From the NCBI RefSeq assembly GCF_023845585.1, contig NZ_JAMQHS010000007.1, forward strand, positions 177,117 through 241,116: DNA of 64,000 nucleotides, in the 5' to 3' direction. This DNA is from Clostridium sp. CMCC3677. Its GTDB lineage: Bacteria; Bacillota; Clostridia; Clostridiales; Clostridiaceae. The position numbers and the translations under genes were made by a program. Of this stretch, positions 24,958 through 33,413 are shown piece by piece. Position 1 is the first letter of the stretch, and each line of letters opens with the position of its first letter. The notes below the pieces were generated by a model. The model was not told where the DNA came from and did not search any database. It worked only from the letters and a program-made list of their open reading frames with translations.

Positions 24958-27327
24958 CTAAAAATCATCAAAATTGAAATTATCAAGATCTTCTAATATT
25001 TTTTCTTCATCTTCTGATAATTCTTCATTTAAATATTCACTTAAATCATCTGCACTTATTCCCCATAAGTTTGCAAGATTTTCTGCTACCATATATTTTT
25101 CTTTTCCATTAAAGGTACTGAATGTTCTGTGAAGAAATACTACTGCACTTTTGAATTCTTCCTTATCAAGATTCATAATATATTCATCAAGCTTTTCCCA
25201 TATAGTGAGATTTCCTAAAATAACATATCTGTTTCTACATGCCAGCCCTTCAAACCATCCTGCTCCTATATCTGGTGGAATTCCTGGAAGAAGTCTTCTT
25301 CCAATTTCACTGCTAAGCATTTCCTTATCAATAAGTCCTCTTTCTATAAGAATTGAACATGCTATTCCTGAAAGTTTTGAATTTCTGTCATCTCTGTTTG
25401 AAAGCTCTATGAGTTCTCTTATATAAATTTCAGTATTAACTACATCCTCATGGTATTGTGCTATTACATCAAGCTGTTCAATTGATTTGCTTAATAATTT
25501 TGCTGCAGCATCATCACAGTTTGAACATTCAACCATTATAAGCGCTGCCCTTAAAAACAGTTCTGATAAAATTGGCTTTAATATTTCTGTGTCTATCTTT
25601 CTTATTGTTCCAAATCTAATTATATATGATAAATTAAATGCAACTTCTGAAATTTCATCTAAAGCATTTATATCCACTGCAAGTTTCTGAAGTATATTAA
25701 TTGAATATGATGCCATTTTATCCATACCACACTCATAACATTTTGAAATCATCTCTGAAACTTCTTTTATCTTACTTGCTTTATCAAGCCTATCTTTCAG
25801 TACATACGCTGCTGCTATCTCTATTGTATCCCCCATTAGTGATGCTTCAACTATTTCAATTTCAGTTTCAGGCCTCCATGCTAATGTCCATGCTTCCTTC
25901 CAGTTATTATCTCCATTTAATCTTCTCTGAATTTTACCAAAAGAAATATTTAATACCTCAAGCTGATGTAAAAATGATGAACGATTTAAATCCATAAAAG
26001 CTGATTTCTCACTTTTTACTCTTCGGTTTTCCCTCAAATCCAAAGTTACATCAGTAGCAACTAAAGTTTTATATGAAGTAAGCTTTAAATCCTTTATCAT
26101 AAAATTAAAATTATTTTGCAAAGATGTATTACACATTCCTTCTGGAAGATGCCCTATTTTAGTACCTATTTCAACTTCAGCAGCTGCTGTCACAATTTTA
26201 CTGAACGTTCCTTCTCCAAGACATGTTTTTGCCCCGTCCCTTAAGTCCTGAAGAATAGGAATATTCCCTCCATGCATATTTGAAAGTGCTTTTGCAAGTC
26301 TTACGGCTTCTATAACTTCTGCTGATGACTTTATATGACCTTCTTTTCTCATACTTCTTACTATTACAGTAAGATATCTTTGTGGAAGTTCATCAAGTTT
26401 ATTTTCATTTAATAATTTCCACATCATTTCAAAATAATTTGGTGCCTTATTTCCTGCCCCATAGCCACTTCTATCACTTAACCTGTAATATGAATAAGGC
26501 ATAAGAGTAAGCTTTGAAGATTTTCTAGGAAGTTTTTTTATTTCTTCTTCACTAAGTGGTAAAGTCTTTTCACTCATAAGGCTTAATGTATGATATGCAC
26601 CAGTGACTATTACCATTTTATTTTCTCTGTAACCGTCTTTTACAGCCCTTTCAATTTCACTTTTCATAAAAGCTTCTCTTAAAATATTTCTCGCATCATC
26701 TTTTTGTCTGCTTTCCTGTATCTGCCTTAAATTGCTTCCAAATTCCATCATGGCCTGTCTATAATAATTATAGTCAAGATGTTCAAAGTTCCTTTCCCAG
26801 AATGCATCATAGTCAAATTCATCACATGATCTATATAATGTTTCATATATATCTGTATAAATTTCATCTTCATTACTGATCTGTTTATCATTAAGTTCCA
26901 GATCCTTTTTTATATTGGAATCATCAGATCTTTCTGTATTTTCTTCGTCTTCACAAAGCATATTTTCCATTGCCAAAAACACATCTGATGGCAAATCAAT
27001 AAAACGTACTTCCTTGTTATTAGATTTTGCCCATTTTATTGCAACATACTCTGGTGAATATGATGCAAGAGGATAAAGAATTGTTTTAACAGGCATTTCA
27101 TCCGTATAAGCCAATATTGCAATTGGAGGCACAACATGTCTATTTACTATATTATCAAGTTCATTATTGGCATCACTTGGCCCTTCTACAAGTACAATAT
27201 CGGGATTTATCTTATCTAAGTATTTTTTTAAAGCATATGCTCCATTAGGGGAAAGATGTCTTACAGGGAAGAAGCTGGCTGCATAATTTTTTTCATGGAT
27301 ATTTACTTCTTTATTGCTTCCACTCAT
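24958..27327 (-). CDS. DUF5682 family protein
   Basis: A 789-residue protein matching DUF5682 as found next to MoxR and VWA genes. The N-terminal domain has FFPVRHLSPNGAYALKKYL (19-37), then DIVLVEGPSDANNEL (43-57) and VIVTGAYHTLSL near 240. The spaced R-H, E and GAYH motifs recall the TraB/TIKI/EreA hydrolase superfamily, so an enzymatic role is plausible but unproven. The rest is long, helical and repeat-like, ending in an acidic tail (LSEDEEKILEDLDNFNFDDF). It has no signal peptide or membrane segment. It sits between MoxR and VWA genes and is surely cotranscribed with them. Confidence 0.85.
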   Translation of the reverse strand: MSGSNKEVNIHEKNYAASFFPVRHLSPNGAYALKKYLDKINPDIVLVEGPSDANNELDNIVNRHVVPPIAILAYTDEMPVKTILYPLASYSPEYVAIKWAKSNNKEVRFIDLPSDVFLAMENMLCEDEENTERSDDSNIKKDLELNDKQISNEDEIYTDIYETLYRSCDEFDYDAFWERNFEHLDYNYYRQAMMEFGSNLRQIQESRQKDDARNILREAFMKSEIERAVKDGYRENKMVIVTGAYHTLSLMSEKTLPLSEEEIKKLPRKSSKLTLMPYSYYRLSDRSGYGAGNKAPNYFEMMWKLLNENKLDELPQRYLTVIVRSMRKEGHIKSSAEVIEAVRLAKALSNMHGGNIPILQDLRDGAKTCLGEGTFSKIVTAAAEVEIGTKIGHLPEGMCNTSLQNNFNFMIKDLKLTSYKTLVATDVTLDLRENRRVKSEKSAFMDLNRSSFLHQLEVLNISFGKIQRRLNGDNNWKEAWTLAWRPETEIEIVEASLMGDTIEIAAAYVLKDRLDKASKIKEVSEMISKCYECGMDKMASYSINILQKLAVDINALDEISEVAFNLSYIIRFGTIRKIDTEILKPILSELFLRAALIMVECSNCDDAAAKLLSKSIEQLDVIAQYHEDVVNTEIYIRELIELSNRDDRNSKLSGIACSILIERGLIDKEMLSSEIGRRLLPGIPPDIGAGWFEGLACRNRYVILGNLTIWEKLDEYIMNLDKEEFKSAVVFLHRTFSTFNGKEKYMVAENLANLWGISADDLSEYLNEELSEDEEKILEDLDNFNFDDF

Positions 27328-27369
27328 ACTTTTTTCTCACTTTCCTTAAAACTTTTTTCAATTAATAGT

Positions 27370-28461
27370 CTAAGAATTCATCTCATTGCATGCTGTATAA
27401 AGCTCACGCCACTCTTGTCCTCTTTTTTTCAATATATTGTTTAGATATTCCTTCCATGCCAGAACATCTTTTTCATCATCTTTTATAACTGCCCCCTGAA
27501 GTGAAGAAGCAAGATCATAATCGCTTATATCACCATTTCCAAATCCGGCTGCAAGTGCCATACTATTTGCAAGAAGTGAAATAGCTTCTGCTGTAGATAA
27601 TACACCTGAAACAGGCTTTATTTTTTGTTTTCCATCAATTGTTACACCATTTCTTAATTCTCTAAATATAGTAACTACCTTTTCTATGATTTTTTCTGAT
27701 GGAAGTGGTGAATTAAGTTGAAGATTTTCTGAAAGTTGTGCAACCCTTTTTGTTACAATATTAACTTCTGTCTGCATATCATCAGGAGCTGGAAGAACAA
27801 CTATATTAAATCTTCTTTTAAGTGCTGCTGACATTTCATTTACACCTTTATCTCTTGTATTAGCTGTAGCAATAATAGAGAAACCTCTTGTTGCTGGAAC
27901 TTCTTCTCCAAGTTCAGGAACTGAAATCCTCTTTTCTGAAAGAAGTGATATAAGTGCATCCTGAACTTCAGATGGACATCTCGAAATTTCTTCAATACGC
28001 GCTATTCCCCCTTCTTCCATTGCACTATAAACTGGACTTTTTATAAGAGCTTCTGAAGTTGGACCATTAGCAAGAAGCATTGCATAATTCCATGAATAAC
28101 GAATCTGTTCTTCTGTTGTACCTGCTGTGCCTTGTACAACTTTTGTGGAATTTCCATAAATAGCAGCAGTCAAATGTTCTGAAAGCCATGATTTTGCAGT
28201 TCCTGGTTCACCAACTAATAAAAGTGCTCTATCTGTAAGAAGTGTTGCAATACATATTTCAACAAGCCTCTTGTTTCCTATATATTTAGGAGTTATTTTC
28301 TTGCCATCAACTTCACCGCCTATAATATATGTAAGAACTGCTTTAGGAGACATTTGCCATCCTGATGGTATTGAATTTTTATCACTTTTCTTTAAAATAT
28401 CAATTTCTTTTTTATAAAGAACTTCTGCTGGATGTCTTAATATATCTTTTTTCTTTTTCAT
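27370..28461 (-). CDS. MoxR-type AAA+ ATPase
   Basis: A 363-residue AAA+ ATPase of the MoxR class (numbers below refer to the 375-residue frame from 28497). Walker A is GEPGTAKSW at 96-104, the Walker B strand GGIARIEEIS at 163-172 (Glu-Glu in place of Asp-Glu, as in this subgroup), sensor 1 IIATANTRDKG at 208-218, and arginine-finger candidates in ALKRRFN near 226. A basic N-terminal tail precedes it. MoxR ATPases remodel or assemble protein complexes with a VWA partner, here encoded two genes on. The ATG at 28461 has AAGGA upstream; the one at 28497 has no clear ribosome site. Confidence 0.92.
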   Translation of the reverse strand: MKKKKDILRHPAEVLYKKEIDILKKSDKNSIPSGWQMSPKAVLTYIIGGEVDGKKITPKYIGNKRLVEICIATLLTDRALLLVGEPGTAKSWLSEHLTAAIYGNSTKVVQGTAGTTEEQIRYSWNYAMLLANGPTSEALIKSPVYSAMEEGGIARIEEISRCPSEVQDALISLLSEKRISVPELGEEVPATRGFSIIATANTRDKGVNEMSAALKRRFNIVVLPAPDDMQTEVNIVTKRVAQLSENLQLNSPLPSEKIIEKVVTIFRELRNGVTIDGKQKIKPVSGVLSTAEAISLLANSMALAAGFGNGDISDYDLASSLQGAVIKDDEKDVLAWKEYLNNILKKRGQEWRELYTACNEMNS

Positions 28462-28542
28462 TCTACGTTTATCCTTCCCGCTTCTAATTTTTATCATTTA
28501 ATTTTTCAAATGTTATTTATAATTCCACTAAAACAAATATGT

Positions 28543-30348
28543 TTATCTACCTAAAGCTAAAATGTCTATAAGATAATCAATTCTCTTTAATACAGCATCA
28601 TCATAAAGTACATATTCTGATACTTCATTTTTAAGATTTTCTAAAAATGTAATATCATCAGCATTCATATATACTTGATAAGCAGGTGTTAAATATCTGA
28701 AATATTTTGAAAAATATAAAACATTATTCAGGGCTTCTTCTTTGGCTCCAATTTTAAATAATATTGTCATTATACTTCTTATTCTGTTTCCATCACATAT
28801 ATTTTTACTATGGTTTGTGTCAAGATAATATACTTTCTTGCCTTTTGATTCAGGTTCATTTTTCATATTTTCAATATAATTTAAACAGAACTTTTTTACC
28901 CTGCTTTTTTCTTGATCATTTAGATCTTTGCTTACAAATTCATATGCATAATCAATAAGGTTTTTATCATTCATTGCAGTATATACCCATCTTTCGTCCC
29001 ACGACTTAAAATTTATTATATTTACAGGTATACGATCAGATGCTCCTACAACATAACCTGACATATAATAATAATTAAACATAATTTTTATTGAATTTGA
29101 AAGAGTTGATTCATTTGGTGAAAATTTCTTATTTATAATTTTTGAAAATTCTTCAAATATCTCTTCTTTTGAATATATCTTTTGTGCAGCTGCAAAACTT
29201 ATTCCAATATAAAATTCACTCTTTTTCTTAAGATCAAAAAGATATTTATATACCGCCTCATCGTCCTGGTAAAAAAGGTTTACTGCTGCATTTCTCTTAT
29301 ACTCTCCTAAATTAAATTCAAAATCAACAGCCTTCTTTAAGACTTCTATAATCCTTTTGGATTTAAAATTCTTTGATGCATCAAGTATTTCATAAAAAAA
29401 CTCATAATCCTTAGTATTTTTTTCTCCAAATTCCTTTGTCATGCTTTCTTCAATAAGTTCAATAATTTCATCTTCTTTAATAAATAGTCTTTCATTTAAA
29501 ACTTCATTTAAAAATTTTATGTTTTTTAAGCAATATTTTTTAACTTCTTCATCTGCCTTTTCAGTGTCCATACATGCTAGCGCTAATATTCTTGCTTCTT
29601 TTAATGCTTTCTTTTTTAATTTTAAATCCAAAAGAAATTGTTCATTATTTCTATCATCTTTTAATGCTTTGATTGCTACAGCTATTACATTATCAGCATC
29701 CTCTTCAAGAACACACTTTTTATAAAAATTATTATATTTTTCTTTTCCAACATTAGATATTATTTTTACAATATTGCATTTTGCAACTTTATCACTTTTT
29801 TCAAATTTCTCCATTAATATATGTACAATATCCTCATTATATTGTGAAAGAATAGTTACAATACTAAAATCATACTCATATACATATGAATTAGATAATT
29901 CGCCTAATAAATCATTTAATAGCCTGTAATCAAAAAGTTTATTTTCCTTAAATGCTTTTTTTAATGAAGCCCATTTTGTAGTAGTTCCACCTTTTAAAAT
30001 TTCTTTTATATTTCTTATTTCTGAATATCTTAAGACTGAAGTTCCTTTTATATTTTCATCAATTTCAAATTTTTCTTCCTTTTCAATGCTTTGGGAATTT
30101 CCCTGTGTATATAAAACTGCATTAATTAAATTCACAAGCTCACACATTATAATATAAGTATTTTCACTACTTTCATTTAAAAGACCTTCAAGCATTGAAT
30201 ATATTTTAGAAAAAACTTGCGCTTTACCGCTTAATAACTTTATTTTCTCAGATATTTTCTTAAGTCTGAAATCATCACTTAAAGACTTTGTTCCCAAAAC
30301 AGCAGCTTGTCCTAAGGAATGTTTTAACTGTATTAATAATTCGTTCAT
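28543..30348 (-). CDS. Unknown 601-residue helical-repeat-like protein of the MoxR/SWIM cluster
   Basis: No motif identifies it. It is Lys/Glu-rich and predicted helical over its length, with recurring AxxAL..D / L..A patterns such as NVIAVAIKALKDDRN and ARILALACMDTEKADEE (near 225-265) that suggest HEAT- or Armadillo-like repeats. It has no signal peptide or membrane helix. In related clusters the same slot between the SWIM gene and the MoxR gene is taken by another repeat protein (DUF5691 type), so it is probably the scaffold or substrate adaptor. It lies 14 bases after the SWIM gene and 45-80 bases before MoxR. Confidence 0.7.
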   Translation of the reverse strand: MNELLIQLKHSLGQAAVLGTKSLSDDFRLKKISEKIKLLSGKAQVFSKIYSMLEGLLNESSENTYIIMCELVNLINAVLYTQGNSQSIEKEEKFEIDENIKGTSVLRYSEIRNIKEILKGGTTTKWASLKKAFKENKLFDYRLLNDLLGELSNSYVYEYDFSIVTILSQYNEDIVHILMEKFEKSDKVAKCNIVKIISNVGKEKYNNFYKKCVLEEDADNVIAVAIKALKDDRNNEQFLLDLKLKKKALKEARILALACMDTEKADEEVKKYCLKNIKFLNEVLNERLFIKEDEIIELIEESMTKEFGEKNTKDYEFFYEILDASKNFKSKRIIEVLKKAVDFEFNLGEYKRNAAVNLFYQDDEAVYKYLFDLKKKSEFYIGISFAAAQKIYSKEEIFEEFSKIINKKFSPNESTLSNSIKIMFNYYYMSGYVVGASDRIPVNIINFKSWDERWVYTAMNDKNLIDYAYEFVSKDLNDQEKSRVKKFCLNYIENMKNEPESKGKKVYYLDTNHSKNICDGNRIRSIMTILFKIGAKEEALNNVLYFSKYFRYLTPAYQVYMNADDITFLENLKNEVSEYVLYDDAVLKRIDYLIDILALGR

Positions 30349-30362
30349 AATATCACCTTTTA

Positions 30363-31811
30363 CTATCCTAATATTCTTATAATTTGATCATCTGTAACAA
30401 CACTTATAGGCTGCATTGTAAGTTTTCCTGTATTTAAATCATGTTCAAATATACCAAGCATTACATTCTCTTTTAAATATTTACTACCAAGCATAAACTT
30501 TAAATTTTCAAGTGTTGAAGGCATTGAGGTATCTTTTGTATTTTTAAGCATAATTGTTTCTCCATGGTCATCCTTTATTGCTAACTCCTCTCCAAACTTA
30601 ACTAGCTCATTATAATGCATTAAGAAAATTGGATGTTTATCATATAATGTATTTTTAAGCTGAATCTTTACTTCTTTTAAAGCTTCTTTATAATTTGTCT
30701 TAGCAGATTTTCTTATTTCTTTTATATCTTCTTTTGAAACTTTTCTCATAACTCCGCCTTCAAATCTTATACGTGGATTATTCTGACCTGGATAAATATA
30801 AAATTCAGGTACCTCAAAAACTTCAAATATCGTATCTTCTTCCTTAATTTTGTTACTTATTCGATAAGGTCTGTAATTCATCGTCTTATAGATCTTATCT
30901 TCACTAAGATTTATGTAAAATCCTGTATCAATATAGGTTTTTCTTAAGTCATCTTCTTCACAATAAAAACCAAGCTGCAATAACTTTCCATTTTCACTGT
31001 AAAAGCCAAGATTTCTGAGTTCACTAAGTTTCCATATATAACCGAGCTTTGTAAATATATCAGCACTCTCTTCATCTATAAATTTCTTTTCTTTAATATG
31101 CTTATTTAAAACAGCTCTAGCTTTTACATTAAGATTTTGAATATATCCTAATGAATCCAATGTTTTTTCATAATATATTTCATCCTCTATATCTTTATCT
31201 TCTTTAATAATTCTTAAATTTTCTAAAATATCCCCCATTATTACTGAATGTTCTGGAAGATAATAATTACTGTTTAAAGATTTTATTAGCTCTTTGTTGT
31301 ATATCTTTATCTGTGATAATGTAATAGATGCAAGTCCAACTGAAAGCGTGTCATTTATAAATTTATCTACAATTTCTAAACCTTCAAGCTGTGTTTTCAT
31401 TTTCTTTATAAATGCACTTACATTAACCTTCTTAGGCTTTATTATCTCTTCTTTTTTCTTTTCTTCCTTCTTTTCTATTTTTTCTCTTTTCCTTAAAACA
31501 TCCTCAGGAATTTCCCCTGTTTCAAACTTACTGCTATCTTCAAAATATTGATATAAAAGTGCAGTTGCATGTTTGCATGGAATCTGTCTGCTTGGACAGC
31601 TACATCTGAAAACAGGTTCATTTTCATTAATAAAGTCTACTGATACTATATAATTCTTTTTTCCACTCCCCATACACTCCCCATAAATGAGAGTCTTATC
31701 TCCTATAATATGTGTTTTTATAATTTGATTTTTGCTTACAAGCTTTTTTGCATTATTAAATGAACTTGCATTATAAGCAGTTGATTCAACATATTCTTTG
31801 GTTAATTTCAA
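30363..31811 (-). CDS. SWIM zinc finger domain protein
   Basis: A 482-residue protein with an N-terminal SWIM zinc finger: C70-S-C72 ... C79-K-H81 within FRCSCPSRQIPCKHATALLYQYFE. SWIM domains bind nucleic acid or protein through one zinc. A Lys/Glu-rich linker (about 100-130) follows, then a long domain of unknown fold. It is the first gene of the five-gene cluster, so the zinc finger protein may be the recognition component. The run to the next gene is 14 bases. No promoter stands out in the AT-rich stretch upstream. Confidence 0.9.
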   Translation of the reverse strand: MKLTKEYVESTAYNASSFNNAKKLVSKNQIIKTHIIGDKTLIYGECMGSGKKNYIVSVDFINENEPVFRCSCPSRQIPCKHATALLYQYFEDSSKFETGEIPEDVLRKREKIEKKEEKKKEEIIKPKKVNVSAFIKKMKTQLEGLEIVDKFINDTLSVGLASITLSQIKIYNKELIKSLNSNYYLPEHSVIMGDILENLRIIKEDKDIEDEIYYEKTLDSLGYIQNLNVKARAVLNKHIKEKKFIDEESADIFTKLGYIWKLSELRNLGFYSENGKLLQLGFYCEEDDLRKTYIDTGFYINLSEDKIYKTMNYRPYRISNKIKEEDTIFEVFEVPEFYIYPGQNNPRIRFEGGVMRKVSKEDIKEIRKSAKTNYKEALKEVKIQLKNTLYDKHPIFLMHYNELVKFGEELAIKDDHGETIMLKNTKDTSMPSTLENLKFMLGSKYLKENVMLGIFEHDLNTGKLTMQPISVVTDDQIIRILG

Positions 31812-32009
31812 AATAACGTCACCTAACCTTATAACAATTTTTTAGTTTTTATGTAATAAATAGTATTATACAATCAGTTTATCATATTTATGTAATATAC
31901 TTAATATTTTTATATAAATTTAATAACATAAAATATATATTATGTTATTAAATTGAAACTAAATTAATTGTATATTATGGTTAATCTAAAGTATAAAAAT
32001 AAAAAATGC

Positions 32010-32062
32010 TAAAAATCCACGAAAATGAACTGCTCCCTGTCAAGTAGACAGAGAGCAGTTCA
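32010..32062. repeat. Dispersed palindromic repeat (copy B) with 37-bp hairpin
   Basis: The hairpin at 32026-32062 has a 16-bp stem with one mismatch, TGAACTGCTCCCTGTC against GACAGAGAGCAGTTCA, and loop AAGTA. AAAAATCCACG precedes it. It shares length and sequence with copies C (42935-42971) and D (59435-59471). It lies in the gap between the SWIM and J-like genes; the rest of 31812-32009 shows nothing. Confidence 0.75.
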
Positions 32063-32146
32063 AAATCCAATATTCAGATTTTCATAGTTTTCCTTATACT
32101 CCTATTATATTTAATACTTAAATTTATATATCATCTTAAATAAATA

Positions 32147-32902
32147 TTAAAAAACAAAGTCTTTTAACATATTATTTAATTTTTCAAAAATTCTCAACAC
32201 AAACTTTAATATATAAGGTAAGAAGAATGATGCTAATAATACTGAAGTAGCCAAAATCAGTATATTATAATTTATAACTTGTCCTAAATTAACCTGATAT
32301 AGGTGTATAGCTCCTATTGATATAGATCCAACTATTAATACTTTAGATGCTATCCATGAAACTACATTTATGATCTGACATAATAATATTATTATTGATA
32401 ATACAGCTATTAATGGTAAAGCTAATATCTTAAATGGTAACATAAACAAATCAAATATTTGCTTAGTATTACTTTTGGGACTTTTTTCAACCATTTTTTG
32501 TTTTCTAAGTTTTTCTTCTCTATTATCATTCCTATTATTTTTCTTATCTTTATTTTCTGAAAATCCTCTTTTACCATCGTCTTTCTTTTTTGTGCTAGTA
32601 TTTCTAACTTTGCTTTTTGATCTATTTCTAGAAACTGAATTTCTATTTTTATTATTAACTTCCAATTCCTTTTCTATTTCTTGCGGCTGCATAATTAGCG
32701 TTTCATTTTTATCCATTAGTGGACTTTCTTCTAACCTATTTAAAGCTTCATATGCCTCATTAAATAACTTCAAAAATTCATTAAGTCGTTTTTCATTAAC
32801 TACTTCCTTTTTAATTTTTTCTACTTGCTTTTCATACGCTTCTCTTATTTCTTTTTTTGATGCATTTTTTTCTACACCTAATATTTTATGATAATCCATC
32901 AT
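32147..32902 (-). CDS. J-domain-like membrane protein lacking the HPD motif
   Basis: A 251-residue protein. Residues 1-58 look like a DnaJ J-domain (YHKILGVEKNASKKEIREAYEKQ, then FNEAYEAL), but the loop that should hold His-Pro-Asp, needed to stimulate Hsp70 ATPase, reads VEKIKKEVVNEK. A long basic, low-complexity linker (about 75-145) leads to two or three hydrophobic helices in the C-terminal 100 residues. It may be a degenerate, membrane-anchored J-like adaptor that does not activate DnaK. Its ATG overlaps the end of the truncated cyuA frame, so it may be translated by coupling to that remnant. Confidence 0.75.
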   Translation of the reverse strand: MMDYHKILGVEKNASKKEIREAYEKQVEKIKKEVVNEKRLNEFLKLFNEAYEALNRLEESPLMDKNETLIMQPQEIEKELEVNNKNRNSVSRNRSKSKVRNTSTKKKDDGKRGFSENKDKKNNRNDNREEKLRKQKMVEKSPKSNTKQIFDLFMLPFKILALPLIAVLSIIILLCQIINVVSWIASKVLIVGSISIGAIHLYQVNLGQVINYNILILATSVLLASFFLPYILKFVLRIFEKLNNMLKDFVF

Positions 32903-33174
32903 TTATCATCTCCATTTAAATATGCTATTCCTGCTACCAGTGCTGCTTCTATCCCCTTTAATCCATTTGTATTTGGTACAATAATACTTTTTACATTTTT
33001 AATAATGTTACTGCTTACCTCAATTTTACATTTTTCAGGAACTCCACCTAAAACCTCTCTAGTCTTAGCTCCTCCATAAGCTATTGCAATTGGTTCTGTG
33101 CATCCCATTGCTGGAACTAGTTCTTCCTTCAATATTTGAACATAAGCATTATAGATTCTATCATTTTTTTCATA
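32899..33174 (-). pseudogene. 5' fragment of an L-cysteine desulfidase / UPF0597 (CyuA-like) gene
   Basis: The frame encodes ENDRIYNAYVQIL-like text then LKEELVPAMGCTEPIAIAYGG, the hallmark N-terminus of the CyuA/YhaM (UPF0597) family, whose first iron-sulfur ligand is the Cys in MGCTEP. It runs for about 92 codons and ends in LVAGIAYLNGDDK at a stop, where the intact family goes on to about 430 residues. The frame has no ATG: the first in-frame start is TTG at 33132, although homology extends to 33174. It is therefore a truncated relic, ending exactly over the start of the J-like gene. Confidence 0.8.
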
Positions 33175-33279
33175 CTAAATTACTCCCTTACATAGCATTT
33201 ACCAGTTTGTAAGTAGTTTATTTAAATTTTCACCTTATTATTACTTAAAATATTATACTGAAAATTAAAGTTAATTTAA

Positions 33280-33384
33280 AGTACTATCGTTCATCAAGAA
33301 ACGTTTAGAGATTTTAAAAGTAGTGGATTTAATATAGACGATACTAGGGATAATTGGCTAAATAAAAATAAAAGAGTTGTATAA
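33280..33384 (+). pseudogene. Possible 3' remnant of an unidentified gene
   Basis: A 34-codon frame without start codon, between two stops, reads like ordinary protein (HQETFRDFKSSGFNIDDTRD near its middle) and ends at a stop embedded in the following terminator. The parent gene is not recognised. It lies opposite and next to the truncated cyuA fragment. Confidence 0.3.
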
Positions 33385-33409
33385 AAACATAATTTTACAC
33401 AACTCTTTT
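33370..33409 (-). terminator. Hairpin terminator after the enoate-reductase-type gene
   Basis: AAAAGAGTTGT and ACAACTCTTTT form a perfect 11-bp stem with A/T tracts on both sides, immediately after the stop at 33414 on the minus strand. Confidence 0.8.
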
Positions 33410-33413
33410 ATAA

